A stretch of 46,166 bases of DNA from Hyphomicrobiales bacterium (GTDB taxonomy: Bacteria; Pseudomonadota; Alphaproteobacteria; Rhizobiales; JACESI01): the NCBI GenBank assembly GCA_039973685.1, contig JBDWKL010000049.1, forward strand, positions 1 through 46,166, in the 5' to 3' direction. The notes below the pieces were generated by a model. It saw only the letters and a list, made by a program, of their open reading frames with translations, made no database searches and was not told where the DNA came from. Positions 8,266-17,218 of this stretch are shown in pieces (the stretch's first letter is position 1; the number at the start of each line of letters is the position of its first letter). The translations under genes were made by a program, and so were the position numbers.

Positions 8266-11200
8266 ATGGCTATTAAAAAAATTCTCGTTGCTAACCGTTC
8301 AGAAATTGCAATCCGTATATTTCGCGCTGCCAATGAACTTGACCTGAAAACAGTTGCTGTTTTTGCTGAAGAAGACAAATTGGCGCTGCATCGCTTTAAA
8401 GCTGATGAAGCCTATCAAATTGGTCGCGGCATGGGGCCGATTGAAGCTTATTTGTCGATTGATGAGATTTTACGTATTGCGAAAATTTCGGGTGCAGATG
8501 CGATCCACCCAGGTTATGGCCTTCTTTCAGAAAGCCCAGAATTTGTTGATGCTTGTGAAGAAGCAGGCCTTACCTTTATTGGCCCTAAAGCATCCACGAT
8601 GCGCTCGCTCGGCAACAAAGTCTCAGCGCGTAACTTAGCGGAAAAAGTGGGTGTGCCTGTTGTTCCTGCGACCCAGCCTTTGCCAGATGATTTTGATGAA
8701 ATCAAAAAAATGGCGAAAGGCGTTGGTTATCCATTGATGCTGAAAGCCTCTTGGGGCGGCGGTGGCCGCGGTATGCGGGTTATCCGTGCCGAGGAAGAAA
8801 TTGAACGTGAAGTAACTGAAGCCAAACGCGAAGCACGTGCGGCATTCGGTAAGGACGAAGTTTATCTGGAAAAACTAGTTGAACGCGCCCGCCACGTTGA
8901 AGTGCAAATGCTTGGCGATACCCACGGCAATGTTGTGCATTTGTTTGAACGCGATTGTTCTGTTCAGCGCCGCAACCAAAAAGTTGTCGAGCGTGCACCA
9001 GCACCTTATGTAACACCAGAAATCCGCAAAGGCTTGACCGACGCGGCTATCGCTTTGGGCGAAGCAACCGATTATATCGGTGCGGGTACTGTTGAATTCT
9101 TGATGGATGCTGACACCGATGAATTTTACTTCATTGAGGTTAATCCACGTATTCAGGTTGAGCACACGGTAACGGAAGAAATTACCGGTATCGATATTGT
9201 TAAAGCGCAGATCCATATTTTGGATGGCTTTGCAATTGGCGATGAGAAGTCGGGTGTTCCAGCACAGCCTGAGATCACCATGAATGGTCATGCACTTCAG
9301 TGTCGGATTACAACTGAAGACCCTGAACAAAATTTCATTCCAGACTATGGCCGCATCACAGCTTATCGTGGCGCGACAGGTTTTGGTATTCGTCTTGATG
9401 GCGGCACGGCTTATTCGGGTGCTGTGATTACGCGTTTTTATGATCCGCTTTTGGAGAAGGTCACCGCATGGGCGCCAACCTCTGCTGAGGCGATCAAACG
9501 TATGGACCGTGCTTTGCGCGAGTTTCGTATTCGCGGTGTGTCGACCAACTTGACGTTCCTTGAAAACATCATCACCCATGAGAAATTCAAAAACGATACC
9601 TACACAACAAAGTTCATCGACAACACGCCAGAGCTTTTCGACAAAGTTCAACGTCGTGACCGTGCAACCAAGTTGTTGCGCTATGTTGCTGATGTGTCTG
9701 TTAACGGGCATCCAGATGTTAAAGGTCGCGTAAAGCCACTGGATGGTTTGCGTATTCCTGTGGCACCGATTTATCGCCAGCCAGCACTTGATAGTACGAA
9801 GCAGATTTTGGAAAAACGCGGCCCTGAAGGCCTCGCCAAATGGATGCGTGAACAAGATCGTACGCTGATTACAGACACAACCATGCGCGATGCACACCAG
9901 TCGTTGCTTGCAACACGTATGCGGACCCACGACATTGTCGCAATTGCTGATGCTTATGCGCGCGCAATGCCGAATTTGTTCTCACTTGAATGTTGGGGTG
10001 GAGCAACCTTTGATGTGTCTATGCGCTTCCTTACAGAAGACCCGTGGGAACGCTTGGCGCTGATTCGTGAGCGTGTGCCGAACATTTTGCTACAGTGTCT
10101 TGTGCGTGGCTCCAACGGTGTTGGTTATAAAAGCTATCCTGAAAATGCGGTTCAATATTTCATCAAGCAGGCAGCTGATTCTGGCATGGATTTGTTCCGA
10201 GTGTTTGATGCGTTGAACTGGGTTGAAAATACGCGTGTTTCAGTCGATGCAATTTTGGAAAGCGGCAAGATTTGTGAGGGCGCTGTTTGTTATACCGGCG
10301 ATCTCATGTCTAGTCGTTCAGATAAGTACACAATTGATTACTACCAAAAACGCGTCAAAGAATTTGTCGATGCGGGTGTTCATATTATCGGCCTGAAAGA
10401 CATGGCGGGTTTGATCAAACCGGCTGCCGCGACCACATTGGTCAAAGCAATTCGTGATGTGACAGACTTGCCAATTCACTTCCACACACACGACACATCA
10501 GGTATTTCTGCGGCTTCTGTTTTGGCGGCTATTGATGCCGGTGTTGATGCGATTGATGCGGCGATGGATCCGTTTTCTGGCCTGACATCACAGCCAGCGC
10601 TGGGTTCTATTTCTGCGGCAATTGAGCATGGTAATCGTGCAACGGGTCTTGATGATAAAGCCATCCGCGAAATCGGGTTTTATTGGGAAACGGTGCGTAA
10701 GCAATACGCAGCCTTTGAAAGTGATTTGAAAGGCCCTGCTTCTGAAGTTTACCTGCATGAAATGCCAGGTGGTCAATTTACCAACCTTAAAGAGCAGGCT
10801 CGTTCGCTCGGTCTTGAAAGCCGTTGGCATGAAGTGGCGCAGACCTATTCTGATGTGAATGAGATGTTTGGCGACATCATCAAAGTAACGCCATCATCGA
10901 AGGTTGTTGGTGACATGGCGCTAATGATGGTGGCTTCTGAACTCACCGTTGAAGATGTGCTTAATCCTGACAAAGAAGTTGCCTTCCCAGAATCTGTCGT
11001 TGACATGCTGTCGGGCAATCTTGGTCAGCCTGAAGGTGGATGGCCTGAGGCCGTGCAGAAGAAAGCGCTTAAAGGTGCTGAGCCGATTACCGAAGTGCCG
11101 GGTAAATTGTTGGCACCAGCAGACCTTGATGCGGAACGTGCGGAAGCAGAAAAAGAGATCGGTCGTAAAATTACCGATCAAGAACTTGCTTCCTATTTGA

Positions 11201-11712
11201 TGTACCCGAAAGTCTTCGTCGAATTTGCCAAAGCGCAAGAGCTTTACGGGCCAACATCTGTGCTTCCGACTTTGACCTATTTTTACGGTATGAAAGAACA
11301 GGACGAAATTTCGTTTGACCTTGAAAAAGGTAAAACACTTGTCGTGCGATGCAGAACCTTCTCTGAGACAGATGAGACGGGCGAGCAGAAAGTGTTCTTC
11401 GAACTCAACGGTCAACCAAGAACGAGCAAGGTGCCAGATCGGGCCCATGGAGCCGCTGGTTCAACAGCACGACCAAAGGCTGAAGATGGCAATGCCGATC
11501 ACGTTGCTGCTCCAATGCCAGGCGTTATTTCAACCTTGGCTGTGAAGTCAGGCCAGAAGATCACTTCAGGTGATGTTCTGCTATCCATTGAAGCGATGAA
11601 AATGGAAACAGCTATCCATGCTGAGCGCGATGGTGTGATTTCTGAATTGCTTGTAAAAGCTGGCGATCAGATCGACGCTAAAGACTTGCTCGTGGTTTAT
11701 GAAGGCGAATAA
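8266..11712 (+). CDS. pyc: Pyruvate carboxylase
   Basis: A 1148-residue single-chain biotin enzyme of the usual length, making oxaloacetate from pyruvate, bicarbonate and ATP to refill the TCA cycle. Domains in order: biotin carboxylase (about 1-450) with KASWGGGGRGMRVI as the ATP-grasp glycine loop and EVNPRIQVEHTVTE; carboxyltransferase TIM barrel (about 535-810) with DTTMRDAHQSLLATRMRT and KDMAGLIKP; the PYC/OADA linker (about 830-1020); and a C-terminal biotinyl domain with IEAMKMETAI, biotin on Lys at about 1112. A TAGGAG ribosome-binding site precedes the ATG. It stands alone on its transcript, with a hairpin upstream. Confidence 0.98.
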   Translation: MAIKKILVANRSEIAIRIFRAANELDLKTVAVFAEEDKLALHRFKADEAYQIGRGMGPIEAYLSIDEILRIAKISGADAIHPGYGLLSESPEFVDACEEAGLTFIGPKASTMRSLGNKVSARNLAEKVGVPVVPATQPLPDDFDEIKKMAKGVGYPLMLKASWGGGGRGMRVIRAEEEIEREVTEAKREARAAFGKDEVYLEKLVERARHVEVQMLGDTHGNVVHLFERDCSVQRRNQKVVERAPAPYVTPEIRKGLTDAAIALGEATDYIGAGTVEFLMDADTDEFYFIEVNPRIQVEHTVTEEITGIDIVKAQIHILDGFAIGDEKSGVPAQPEITMNGHALQCRITTEDPEQNFIPDYGRITAYRGATGFGIRLDGGTAYSGAVITRFYDPLLEKVTAWAPTSAEAIKRMDRALREFRIRGVSTNLTFLENIITHEKFKNDTYTTKFIDNTPELFDKVQRRDRATKLLRYVADVSVNGHPDVKGRVKPLDGLRIPVAPIYRQPALDSTKQILEKRGPEGLAKWMREQDRTLITDTTMRDAHQSLLATRMRTHDIVAIADAYARAMPNLFSLECWGGATFDVSMRFLTEDPWERLALIRERVPNILLQCLVRGSNGVGYKSYPENAVQYFIKQAADSGMDLFRVFDALNWVENTRVSVDAILESGKICEGAVCYTGDLMSSRSDKYTIDYYQKRVKEFVDAGVHIIGLKDMAGLIKPAAATTLVKAIRDVTDLPIHFHTHDTSGISAASVLAAIDAGVDAIDAAMDPFSGLTSQPALGSISAAIEHGNRATGLDDKAIREIGFYWETVRKQYAAFESDLKGPASEVYLHEMPGGQFTNLKEQARSLGLESRWHEVAQTYSDVNEMFGDIIKVTPSSKVVGDMALMMVASELTVEDVLNPDKEVAFPESVVDMLSGNLGQPEGGWPEAVQKKALKGAEPITEVPGKLLAPADLDAERAEAEKEIGRKITDQELASYLMYPKVFVEFAKAQELYGPTSVLPTLTYFYGMKEQDEISFDLEKGKTLVVRCRTFSETDETGEQKVFFELNGQPRTSKVPDRAHGAAGSTARPKAEDGNADHVAAPMPGVISTLAVKSGQKITSGDVLLSIEAMKMETAIHAERDGVISELLVKAGDQIDAKDLLVVYEGE

Positions 11713-11755
11713 TTCGCCTTCGTTTCACGGGTAAAAGCTTAACTGGTTGGCGGAT

Positions 11756-12166
11756 TTAGTATCCGCCTGCCATGATGACCGCTGAGTGCATAAGCAAGCC
11801 AATTGCCAAAATGGATGTTGAAGATAGCGTTAGCACCATGCCTGCGATGCGTGGCTTCATATTTCTAGATGGATTTAAAAACCAATAGGCATGTGACATG
11901 CGGCCTATGGTGAAAGCTAAACCAAGAATATGCAGAGCAATTGGCGGCGCTGAAAGTAAAGCTGCGACCCCCAATAGCAGGAAGAACAAGGGCATGTATT
12001 CTGAGGCGTTTCCCTGCCCGCGCATACGCAGGGCGAGTGTTTTGTTATCGCCATCACCAATTGAAATCTGTTCTCCTCGTCTCACACCAATTACTTTGAT
12101 GCATAGCCACATAAATAAAAGTGCGTTGATTGATAGATAAAACCCGACGATTGCAAATTTAGCCAT
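11756..12166 (-). CDS. MAPEG-family inner membrane protein
   Basis: A 136-residue protein with about four hydrophobic segments, in the style of the MAPEG superfamily (bacterial YecN-like, distantly related to microsomal glutathione transferase). Family-like features are RRGEQISIGDGDNKTLALRMRGQGNASEYMPLF after the first helix, then ALHILGLAFTIGRMSHAYWFLNP and a final GMVLTLSSTSILAIGLLMH helix. The ATG at 12166 has GGAAA upstream and gives the normal N-terminus. A longer reading to 12232 adds 22 residues with no family match. Function in bacteria is not established; glutathione-linked detoxification is only a family-level guess. Confidence 0.8.
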   Translation of the reverse strand: MAKFAIVGFYLSINALLFMWLCIKVIGVRRGEQISIGDGDNKTLALRMRGQGNASEYMPLFFLLLGVAALLSAPPIALHILGLAFTIGRMSHAYWFLNPSRNMKPRIAGMVLTLSSTSILAIGLLMHSAVIMAGGY

Positions 12167-12302
12167 TTTTGTTTCCAGAAAATTGAGATTACGAAGCTTA
12201 GCAAGCTGGAATTGCAAGGCAAGTGTATTCATGTGATAGAAAACTTGATCAGCGATCTATCGTTATTTTGGTTAGGTCGGAATTGATGGAATTTGGAACG
12301 GT

Positions 12303-12761
12303 ATGAGCGATAACTCAACAATCTATGTGGATGCGGATGCTTGTCCGGTTAAAGACGAGGTTTTAAAGGTCGCAATCCGCCATGAGATGCCGATCTACTA
12401 TGTCGCCAATGCCTTCATGCGCCTGCCTGAAGACCGACTGGTCAATCGCGTGGTTGTGCCAGATGGGCCAGATGTTGCCGATGATTGGATTGCAGAACGG
12501 GCGGCTAAAGGCGATGTAGTCATCACCCAAGACATTCCGCTTGCAGGGCGATGTTTGGAGAAAGGCGCGATTGTGATTGGTAATACGGGGCGTGAATTTG
12601 ATGATGCCAATATTGGCCAAGCACTGGCCTCACGCGCGATCAATCAACATTTGCGAGAAATGGGCGAGATGGGCGGCGGGGCAAAACCGTTCGCCCCACG
12701 TGATCGTTCAGCATTTTTGCAAGCGCTCGAAAGCGCTTGCAGACGGGCAAGGAGCGCTTAA
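12303..12761 (+). CDS. DUF188 / YaiI-YqxD family protein (PIN-like fold)
   Basis: A 152-residue conserved protein. The start IYVDADACPVKDEVLKVAIRH is the family hallmark, and DWIAERAAKGDVVITQDIPLAGRCLEKGA and GREFDDANIGQALASRAI follow. The acidic residues in DADACPVKDE and TQDIPLA resemble a PIN-like nuclease centre, which suggests an RNA-directed role, but no function is proven for this family. Its stop codon overlaps the stop of the convergent bdhA-like gene through a shared TTAA. Confidence 0.92.
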   Translation: MSDNSTIYVDADACPVKDEVLKVAIRHEMPIYYVANAFMRLPEDRLVNRVVVPDGPDVADDWIAERAAKGDVVITQDIPLAGRCLEKGAIVIGNTGREFDDANIGQALASRAINQHLREMGEMGGGAKPFAPRDRSAFLQALESACRRARSA

Positions 12762-12767
12762 AGCGCT
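12719..12767. repeat. Clustered AGCGCT hairpins at a convergent gene junction
   Basis: GCAAGCGCT (12719-12727) and AGCGCTTGC (12732-12740) form a perfect 9-base stem with a CGAA loop, inside the last codons of the DUF188 gene. AGCGCT occurs twice more at 12753-12758 and 12762-12767, around the shared TTAA stop. There is no T run on the proper side for a canonical intrinsic terminator on either strand, though the structure could still stop or protect both transcripts. Confidence 0.5.
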
Positions 12768-13540
12768 GTCCAGCCACCATCAACGGAGATGGTTGTGCCT
12801 GTGATTTGTTTGGCATGCTCTGACGCCAAGAAGAGGGCAGTGCCACCGAGTTGCTCGGTTGTTGCCATTTCGCGTGATGGTTGGCGAAGCAGCATGACAT
12901 TTTTCAACACGTCTTCGCGTGACATGTTGTGAGCTTTCATTTGCTCTGGAATTTGGCTTTCAACCAATGGCGTCATCACATAACCAGGGCAAATTGCATT
13001 GCAGGTAATGTCTTCTTCCGCCGTCTCCAATGCTGTCACTTTGGAAAGGCCAACCACACCGTGTTTGGCAGCAACATAAGCAGATTTATAAGGCGATGCT
13101 GTTAAGCCGTGAGCGGATGCAATGTTGATCACACGGCCCCAACCTTTTTCGCGCATGATTGGCAAAGCAGCTGCCGTTGTGTGAAATGCTGATGACATGT
13201 TGATTGCGATAATCGCATCCCATTTTGAAGCGGGGAATTCGTCAATCGGCGCCACAAATTGGATGCCAGCATTGTTGACCAAGATATCAACAGAACCCAG
13301 TTGCTCTTTTGCCTGCGTCACAAGGGCTGTGCATTCGTCCGCTTTTGACATGTCGGCTTTGATGTAAATGACTTTAGCACCAGTTTCGTCACTGAGCTTT
13401 TTAGCCAACGCATGATCTTCTGCATTATCGGTGTATGAATTTAGGGCAACGCTATAACCAGCTTTTGCAAATTCCTCGGCGATGCCAAGGCCAATACCTG
13501 AACTTGATCCTGTAACGACGGCGCATTTTGGTGATGACAT
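12758..13540 (-). CDS. bdhA: 3-hydroxybutyrate dehydrogenase (SDR family)
   Basis: A 260-residue short-chain dehydrogenase. It has TGSSSGIGLGIAEEF (10-24) as the NAD loop and VNNAGIQFVAPIDEFP, typical of 3-hydroxybutyrate dehydrogenases. The catalytic residues are Ser142 in NIASAHGL, Tyr155 and Lys159 in SAYVAAK. It oxidises D-3-hydroxybutyrate to acetoacetate in polyhydroxybutyrate or ketone-body use. The ATG at 13540 has an AGGAACC ribosome-binding site; the longer reading lacks support. It is divergent from ispG and meets the DUF188 gene tail to tail. The BDH assignment rests on overall resemblance; another SDR specificity is possible. Confidence 0.88.
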   Translation of the reverse strand: MSSPKCAVVTGSSSGIGLGIAEEFAKAGYSVALNSYTDNAEDHALAKKLSDETGAKVIYIKADMSKADECTALVTQAKEQLGSVDILVNNAGIQFVAPIDEFPASKWDAIIAINMSSAFHTTAAALPIMREKGWGRVINIASAHGLTASPYKSAYVAAKHGVVGLSKVTALETAEEDITCNAICPGYVMTPLVESQIPEQMKAHNMSREDVLKNVMLLRQPSREMATTEQLGGTALFLASEHAKQITGTTISVDGGWTAL

Positions 13541-13748
13541 GGTGGTTCCTTTGTGTCTGATTTTTTGCAATGCAGCATAATTGACTGTGTGTTTCAAGCA
13601 CCTCACGTTTTATCACATTCATTTGCCTAGCCATTTGTTGACTTATTGCGAGACTGTGTTGACCAAATTGAGCCTATTGCGATTGCATGAGGGCGCAATA
13701 CGGTCTAAATCAAGGACAAATTCAAAAGCGATCAACTTAGGTTCGACC

Positions 13749-14981
13749 ATGACTGAATATCTCACAAAGCCACTTCCTCGCCGTCAATCTGTCGCCGTAC
13801 AGGTCGGATCCGTTCAAGTAGGTGGCGGTGCGCCGGTGGTTGTGCAGTCCATGACAAACACAGATACAGCCGATATCGAAAAAACGGTTGAGCAGGTAAC
13901 CGCGCTTTCTGTGGCAGGTTCCGAACTCGTGCGTATCACCGTTGATCGTGATGAGAGTGCGGCCGCTGTTCCCTACATTAAAGAAAAGCTTGATGCAGCA
14001 GGCATAGATGTGCCGTTGGTCGGTGATTTTCACTATATCGGCCACAAGCTTTTGAAAGACCACCCGGCTTGCGCTGAAGCGCTGGCGAAATATCGGATCA
14101 ATCCGGGTAATGTTGGCTTTAAAGCAAAGCGCGATACACAATTTGCCGATATGATCGAAGTGGCAAACAAATACGATAAGCCCGTGCGCATTGGCGTGAA
14201 CTGGGGTTCGCTTGATGAGGAACTACTCACCAAGTTGATGGATGACAATGCGGCAGCTGGTAGCCCGATGACGGCGACAGAAGTGATGTATGAGACGATT
14301 ATTCAATCGGCTTTGTTGTCTGCTGATCGCGCCGAAGAACTGGGCATGCCGCGCAATAAGATGATTTTGTCTGCCAAGGTTAGCCAAGTGCAGGATTTGA
14401 TTGCCGTTTATACCGACCTTGCAGGACGCTCTGACCATTGTTTGCATTTGGGTCTTACAGAAGCGGGTATGGGCACAAAGGGTATTGTGGCGTCTTCTGC
14501 TGCTATGGGTGTTTTGTTGCAGCAAGGCATTGGCGACACGATCCGCATCTCGCTCACACCAGAGCCAAATGGCGATCGGACCCGTGAAGTTCAAGTGAGC
14601 CAAGAATTGCTACAGACGATGGGCTTCCGTCAGTTCGTGCCAATCGTTGCAGCTTGTCCTGGTTGTGGGCGCACGACATCGACAACATTCCAAGAACTCG
14701 CGCAGCAAATCCAAGCAGACATTCGTGACAGCATGCCGGAATGGCGTGAGAAATATCCAGGCGTTGAAGCACTCAATGTCGCCGTTATGGGTTGTATCGT
14801 GAACGGGCCGGGTGAAAGCAAGCACGCTGACATCGGCATTTCATTGCCAGGCACAGGCGAAACGCCTGCCGCTCCTGTTTTCATCGATGGACAAAAAGCA
14901 AAGACATTGCGCGGCGAAAACATTGCAGAAGATTTCAAAGTGATGGTCAGCGAATATATCGAAAATCGCTACGGTGTTTAA
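13749..14981 (+). CDS. ispG: (E)-4-hydroxy-3-methylbut-2-enyl diphosphate synthase
   Basis: A 410-residue iron-sulfur enzyme of the MEP isoprenoid pathway, converting methylerythritol cyclodiphosphate to HMBPP. The N-terminal TIM barrel starts with [20 protein letters not shown] and [14 protein letters not shown]. The C-terminal cluster domain has CPGCGRTT, with Cys303 and Cys306, and CIVNGPGE, with Cys349 and Glu356, the expected [4Fe-4S] ligands. The ATG at 13749 fits the family N-terminus; the open frame extends upstream without family sequence. No MEP-pathway neighbour is present. Confidence 0.97.
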   Translation: MTEYLTKPLPRRQSVAVQVGSVQVGGGAPVVVQSMTNTDTADIEKTVEQVTALSVAGSELVRITVDRDESAAAVPYIKEKLDAAGIDVPLVGDFHYIGHKLLKDHPACAEALAKYRINPGNVGFKAKRDTQFADMIEVANKYDKPVRIGVNWGSLDEELLTKLMDDNAAAGSPMTATEVMYETIIQSALLSADRAEELGMPRNKMILSAKVSQVQDLIAVYTDLAGRSDHCLHLGLTEAGMGTKGIVASSAAMGVLLQQGIGDTIRISLTPEPNGDRTREVQVSQELLQTMGFRQFVPIVAACPGCGRTTSTTFQELAQQIQADIRDSMPEWREKYPGVEALNVAVMGCIVNGPGESKHADIGISLPGTGETPAAPVFIDGQKAKTLRGENIAEDFKVMVSEYIENRYGV

Positions 14982-15091
14982 CTAAAAAGATAATTTTTAT
15001 TGAATTAAAAAAATTCAAGAGAATGATTTTTTAGATTTTTAAACTTTCTGGTGCAGAATTCAGGAAATTTCCATAAAAAGGATGATTTTCT

Positions 15092-16669
15092 GTGGCAAAA
15101 TACTGTTTGAATTCCTCTAAATTTTTATTTGCATCAAGTGTCTTGGCGAGCAGTGTGCTCCTTATGCCAGCGGTGAAAGCCCAAGAAACGGATAAGGAAC
15201 AATCGGCGAAAGGCGAGGTGGTAAAGTTTGAACTATCACGTCATCTTGCAAGGCTGATCGAACGGTCGCCAGATAGAGCGCTCGAAAATTATTTGAAAGT
15301 CCTTTATCAAATCAATCCTTCAGGCGTTGTCACACCAGCAGATTTGGAGCGGTATAACAACGTTCTTGCTGCTAAAAGTAGAAGTAGAATTGTTGCGCAA
15401 TTTCTACACCTCGATCTTGATGGGGATACAGTTATAACACCCGAAGAATTCAAGGCGGTTCAAAGTGTTCAGGATTCAAATGCGCGATCTAGAAATAAGA
15501 TATTCGAACTAAATGCGGATACAGACAATGATGGAAACATCTCAATTAAAGAACTGAGTGCTTATGCGAAAACAAAAGTCGAGCAGGTGCCAGGCAGAAG
15601 GACTTCTCAAACCTTCAGTAATGTATTCGTCTTTGATTTAAACAAAGACGGAAAAGTGGACGCTAAAGAGATTTCAGATGCGATCAAGAAAATTTCAGCG
15701 GACCCAACATTGGTGGCAAAGAAGCGGCCCGCTGCAAACAGGTCATCGCTCAAACGCAATAAATACGGCAGGAGGAGCGCGCTAGAATGCAAACTCCCGC
15801 AAGTGCCTTCAGGGGCTGACGTTGTGGTTGTTAGTGGTAGTGCAGGAGCCGCCGCCTCAACTGTCACTGTTGCTGGGCAGGATGTAATGACAACGACAGG
15901 CCATCTCAATATAGAAGCAGGAAAAACGCCTCTTTATATTTTTTCCCACGTATTAAAACCACAGATTTGGCGCATAACTGGGGCAACTGAGCGGATTGCT
16001 AAATTTGTCGTGGGAACTCGTCGGGATAAAGAGCATGGCGGCGTTGTTGGGCTGGATGCAGATAAGATTGAGTTTTCTGTTACAGGGCACTGTTTCAACT
16101 ATGCTCTAAAGGCTGAAGGCGGGCGGGCTAAAATTATGTCTGCTAAGATCGCTACCCTTTTGCAGCAACCTGTAGAAAAATTAATCGCCGACCGTAGGTT
16201 TCCCACAGTCCACATTCCTTCAGGCCGACTTGAAGAGGATAAAGCGAAAAAACTCGTACCGCTTGTCGGGCTAGACCGTTTTGCCAAACGACTCGATAGC
16301 CAACGAAAGTCTGTTAAGAAATTTGACAGCAAAAAACCGCGCTTGTTTAAAAGCTCAGAACTTAATTCATTTGTAGAAATTGATCCCAAAGCGGTGGTTT
16401 CACCAAAGCTAGCCGTTGCCTACCGTGTGATGCCAGGCAGGATTGGTTTGAACCAATTGGTAGAGCAGGGCGCTTTGGAATACACCTCAGATCAATATTA
16501 CTGGATCAAAAAACCATTCGATAGGTTTCCTGGTGGCCTCTCCGCAATTTACGGGATGAAGTTCATATTGGGTAAGGGGATTAAGTTGCCTGCAGGAGAC
16601 ACAGGTCATTCAAGTGTGTACTCAGAAGAAACTGGAGAATGCCTTACTCATAGGGCTCGATGTCGTTAG
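15092..16669 (+). CDS. Secreted EF-hand protein of unknown function
   Basis: A 525-residue protein with an N-terminal signal peptide (hydrophobic about 11-27, likely cut after AVKA at about 30). It has three canonical calcium-binding loops: DLDGDTVITPEE (108-119), DTDNDGNISIKE (143-154) and DLNKDGKVDAKE (182-193). The remaining 300 residues match no family I recognise; they include a beta-rich, small-residue stretch (about 240-275) and a basic stretch near 385-400. The start is GTG with AAAGGA nine bases upstream. The gene looks more AT-rich than its neighbours and stands alone, convergent with a TusA-like gene. A calcium-regulated periplasmic or exported role is inferred only from the signal peptide and EF-hands. 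Confidence 0.8.
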   Translation: MAKYCLNSSKFLFASSVLASSVLLMPAVKAQETDKEQSAKGEVVKFELSRHLARLIERSPDRALENYLKVLYQINPSGVVTPADLERYNNVLAAKSRSRIVAQFLHLDLDGDTVITPEEFKAVQSVQDSNARSRNKIFELNADTDNDGNISIKELSAYAKTKVEQVPGRRTSQTFSNVFVFDLNKDGKVDAKEISDAIKKISADPTLVAKKRPAANRSSLKRNKYGRRSALECKLPQVPSGADVVVVSGSAGAAASTVTVAGQDVMTTTGHLNIEAGKTPLYIFSHVLKPQIWRITGATERIAKFVVGTRRDKEHGGVVGLDADKIEFSVTGHCFNYALKAEGGRAKIMSAKIATLLQQPVEKLIADRRFPTVHIPSGRLEEDKAKKLVPLVGLDRFAKRLDSQRKSVKKFDSKKPRLFKSSELNSFVEIDPKAVVSPKLAVAYRVMPGRIGLNQLVEQGALEYTSDQYYWIKKPFDRFPGGLSAIYGMKFILGKGIKLPAGDTGHSSVYSEETGECLTHRARCR

Positions 16670-16689
16670 AAAAGTGACTGTTCCAGCCC

Positions 16690-16920
16690 CTAAGAGCTAA
16701 CACACTCAATTTGAAAAAGATGGTCATCCCCTTCGCTCGCTTTATGCAGGAGGCGATGGCCGCTTTGATTGCAATAGGCTGGGATGTCGATCACCGATAG
16801 GGGGTCAGTCGCCTGCACTTCCAAAATATCGCCAGCACTCAAGCTTTTCATGGCTTTTTGAACCTTCAAAACAGGCAGGGGGCATTTTAGCCCTTTTACA
16901 TCTAAGACAGTTTTGCTCAT
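16690..16920 (-). CDS. TusA-like (SirA/UPF0033) sulfur-carrier protein
   Basis: A 76-residue small protein: VLDVKGLKCPLPVLKVQKAMKSL carries the CPxP motif with the sulfur-accepting cysteine at residue 11. DILEVQATDPLSVIDIPAYC and HRLLHKASEGDDHLFQIE complete the alpha/beta sandwich. TusA-family proteins relay sulfur for tRNA thiolation, molybdenum cofactor or sulfur metabolism; which applies here is unclear. I take the ATG at 16920; an in-frame GTG at 16953 adds eleven basic residues (KNNKAKK) and has AGATAGG upstream, so it remains possible. Confidence 0.87.
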   Translation of the reverse strand: MSKTVLDVKGLKCPLPVLKVQKAMKSLSAGDILEVQATDPLSVIDIPAYCNQSGHRLLHKASEGDDHLFQIECVSS

Positions 16921-17108
16921 CGTTTTCTTGGCTTTGTTGTTCTTCGAAGCCACAACCTATCTTTCTCAATCAAAACCACAAGCAGTAAAAAGTTTCATTT
17001 GGTGTTTGTGCCGTTTGATATTCTTTGCAAGACTGACGAAAATACGGTGATGTGATTGGGTTCTTGATAAAAATCGCAAGAAATTGACACCTGCCGATGG
17101 GTAATGAC

Positions 17109-17125
17109 CTTGACGTAAACGTAAG
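17109..17125 (+). promoter_or_regulatory. Candidate LiuR-type (MerR-family) operator upstream of the acyl-CoA synthetase gene
   Basis: CTTGACGTAAACGTAAG is a near-palindrome. Read on the other strand it is CTTACGTTTACGTCAAG, which resembles the operator described for LiuR, a MerR-family regulator of branched-chain amino acid and fatty acid catabolism in proteobacteria. It lies about 95 bases before the start of a fatty acid activation gene, where such a site would be expected. The match is from memory of the motif and no regulator gene is in the window. Confidence 0.5.
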
Positions 17126-17190
17126 AAATGGGCAGTTAGTCTATTAGAATAATAAGGATATCATTCACGTTTTTGGAGGAGGAACCAAAA

Positions 17191-17205
17191 ATGTGGAAAT
17201 GGTAA
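17191..17205 (+). CDS. Four-codon leader ORF (MWKW) before the acyl-CoA synthetase gene
   Basis: ATG TGG AAA TGG TAA follows a strong GGAGGAGGAACC ribosome-binding site. Its stop is separated by only 13 bases from the ATG of the acyl-CoA synthetase gene, which has its own GGAGGAAC site. A peptide of Met-Trp-Lys-Trp with two rare tryptophan codons could tune downstream translation by coupling or ribosome stalling. It is seen directly, but that it is translated is inference. Confidence 0.45.
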   Translation: MWKW

Positions 17206-17218
17206 GTCGGAGGAACTT

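Noticed and set aside
8875-9930. 351-codon frame opposite pyc
   Set aside because: Antisense shadow of conserved biotin carboxylase coding sequence; composition is Cys/His/Asn-rich and unlike real proteins.
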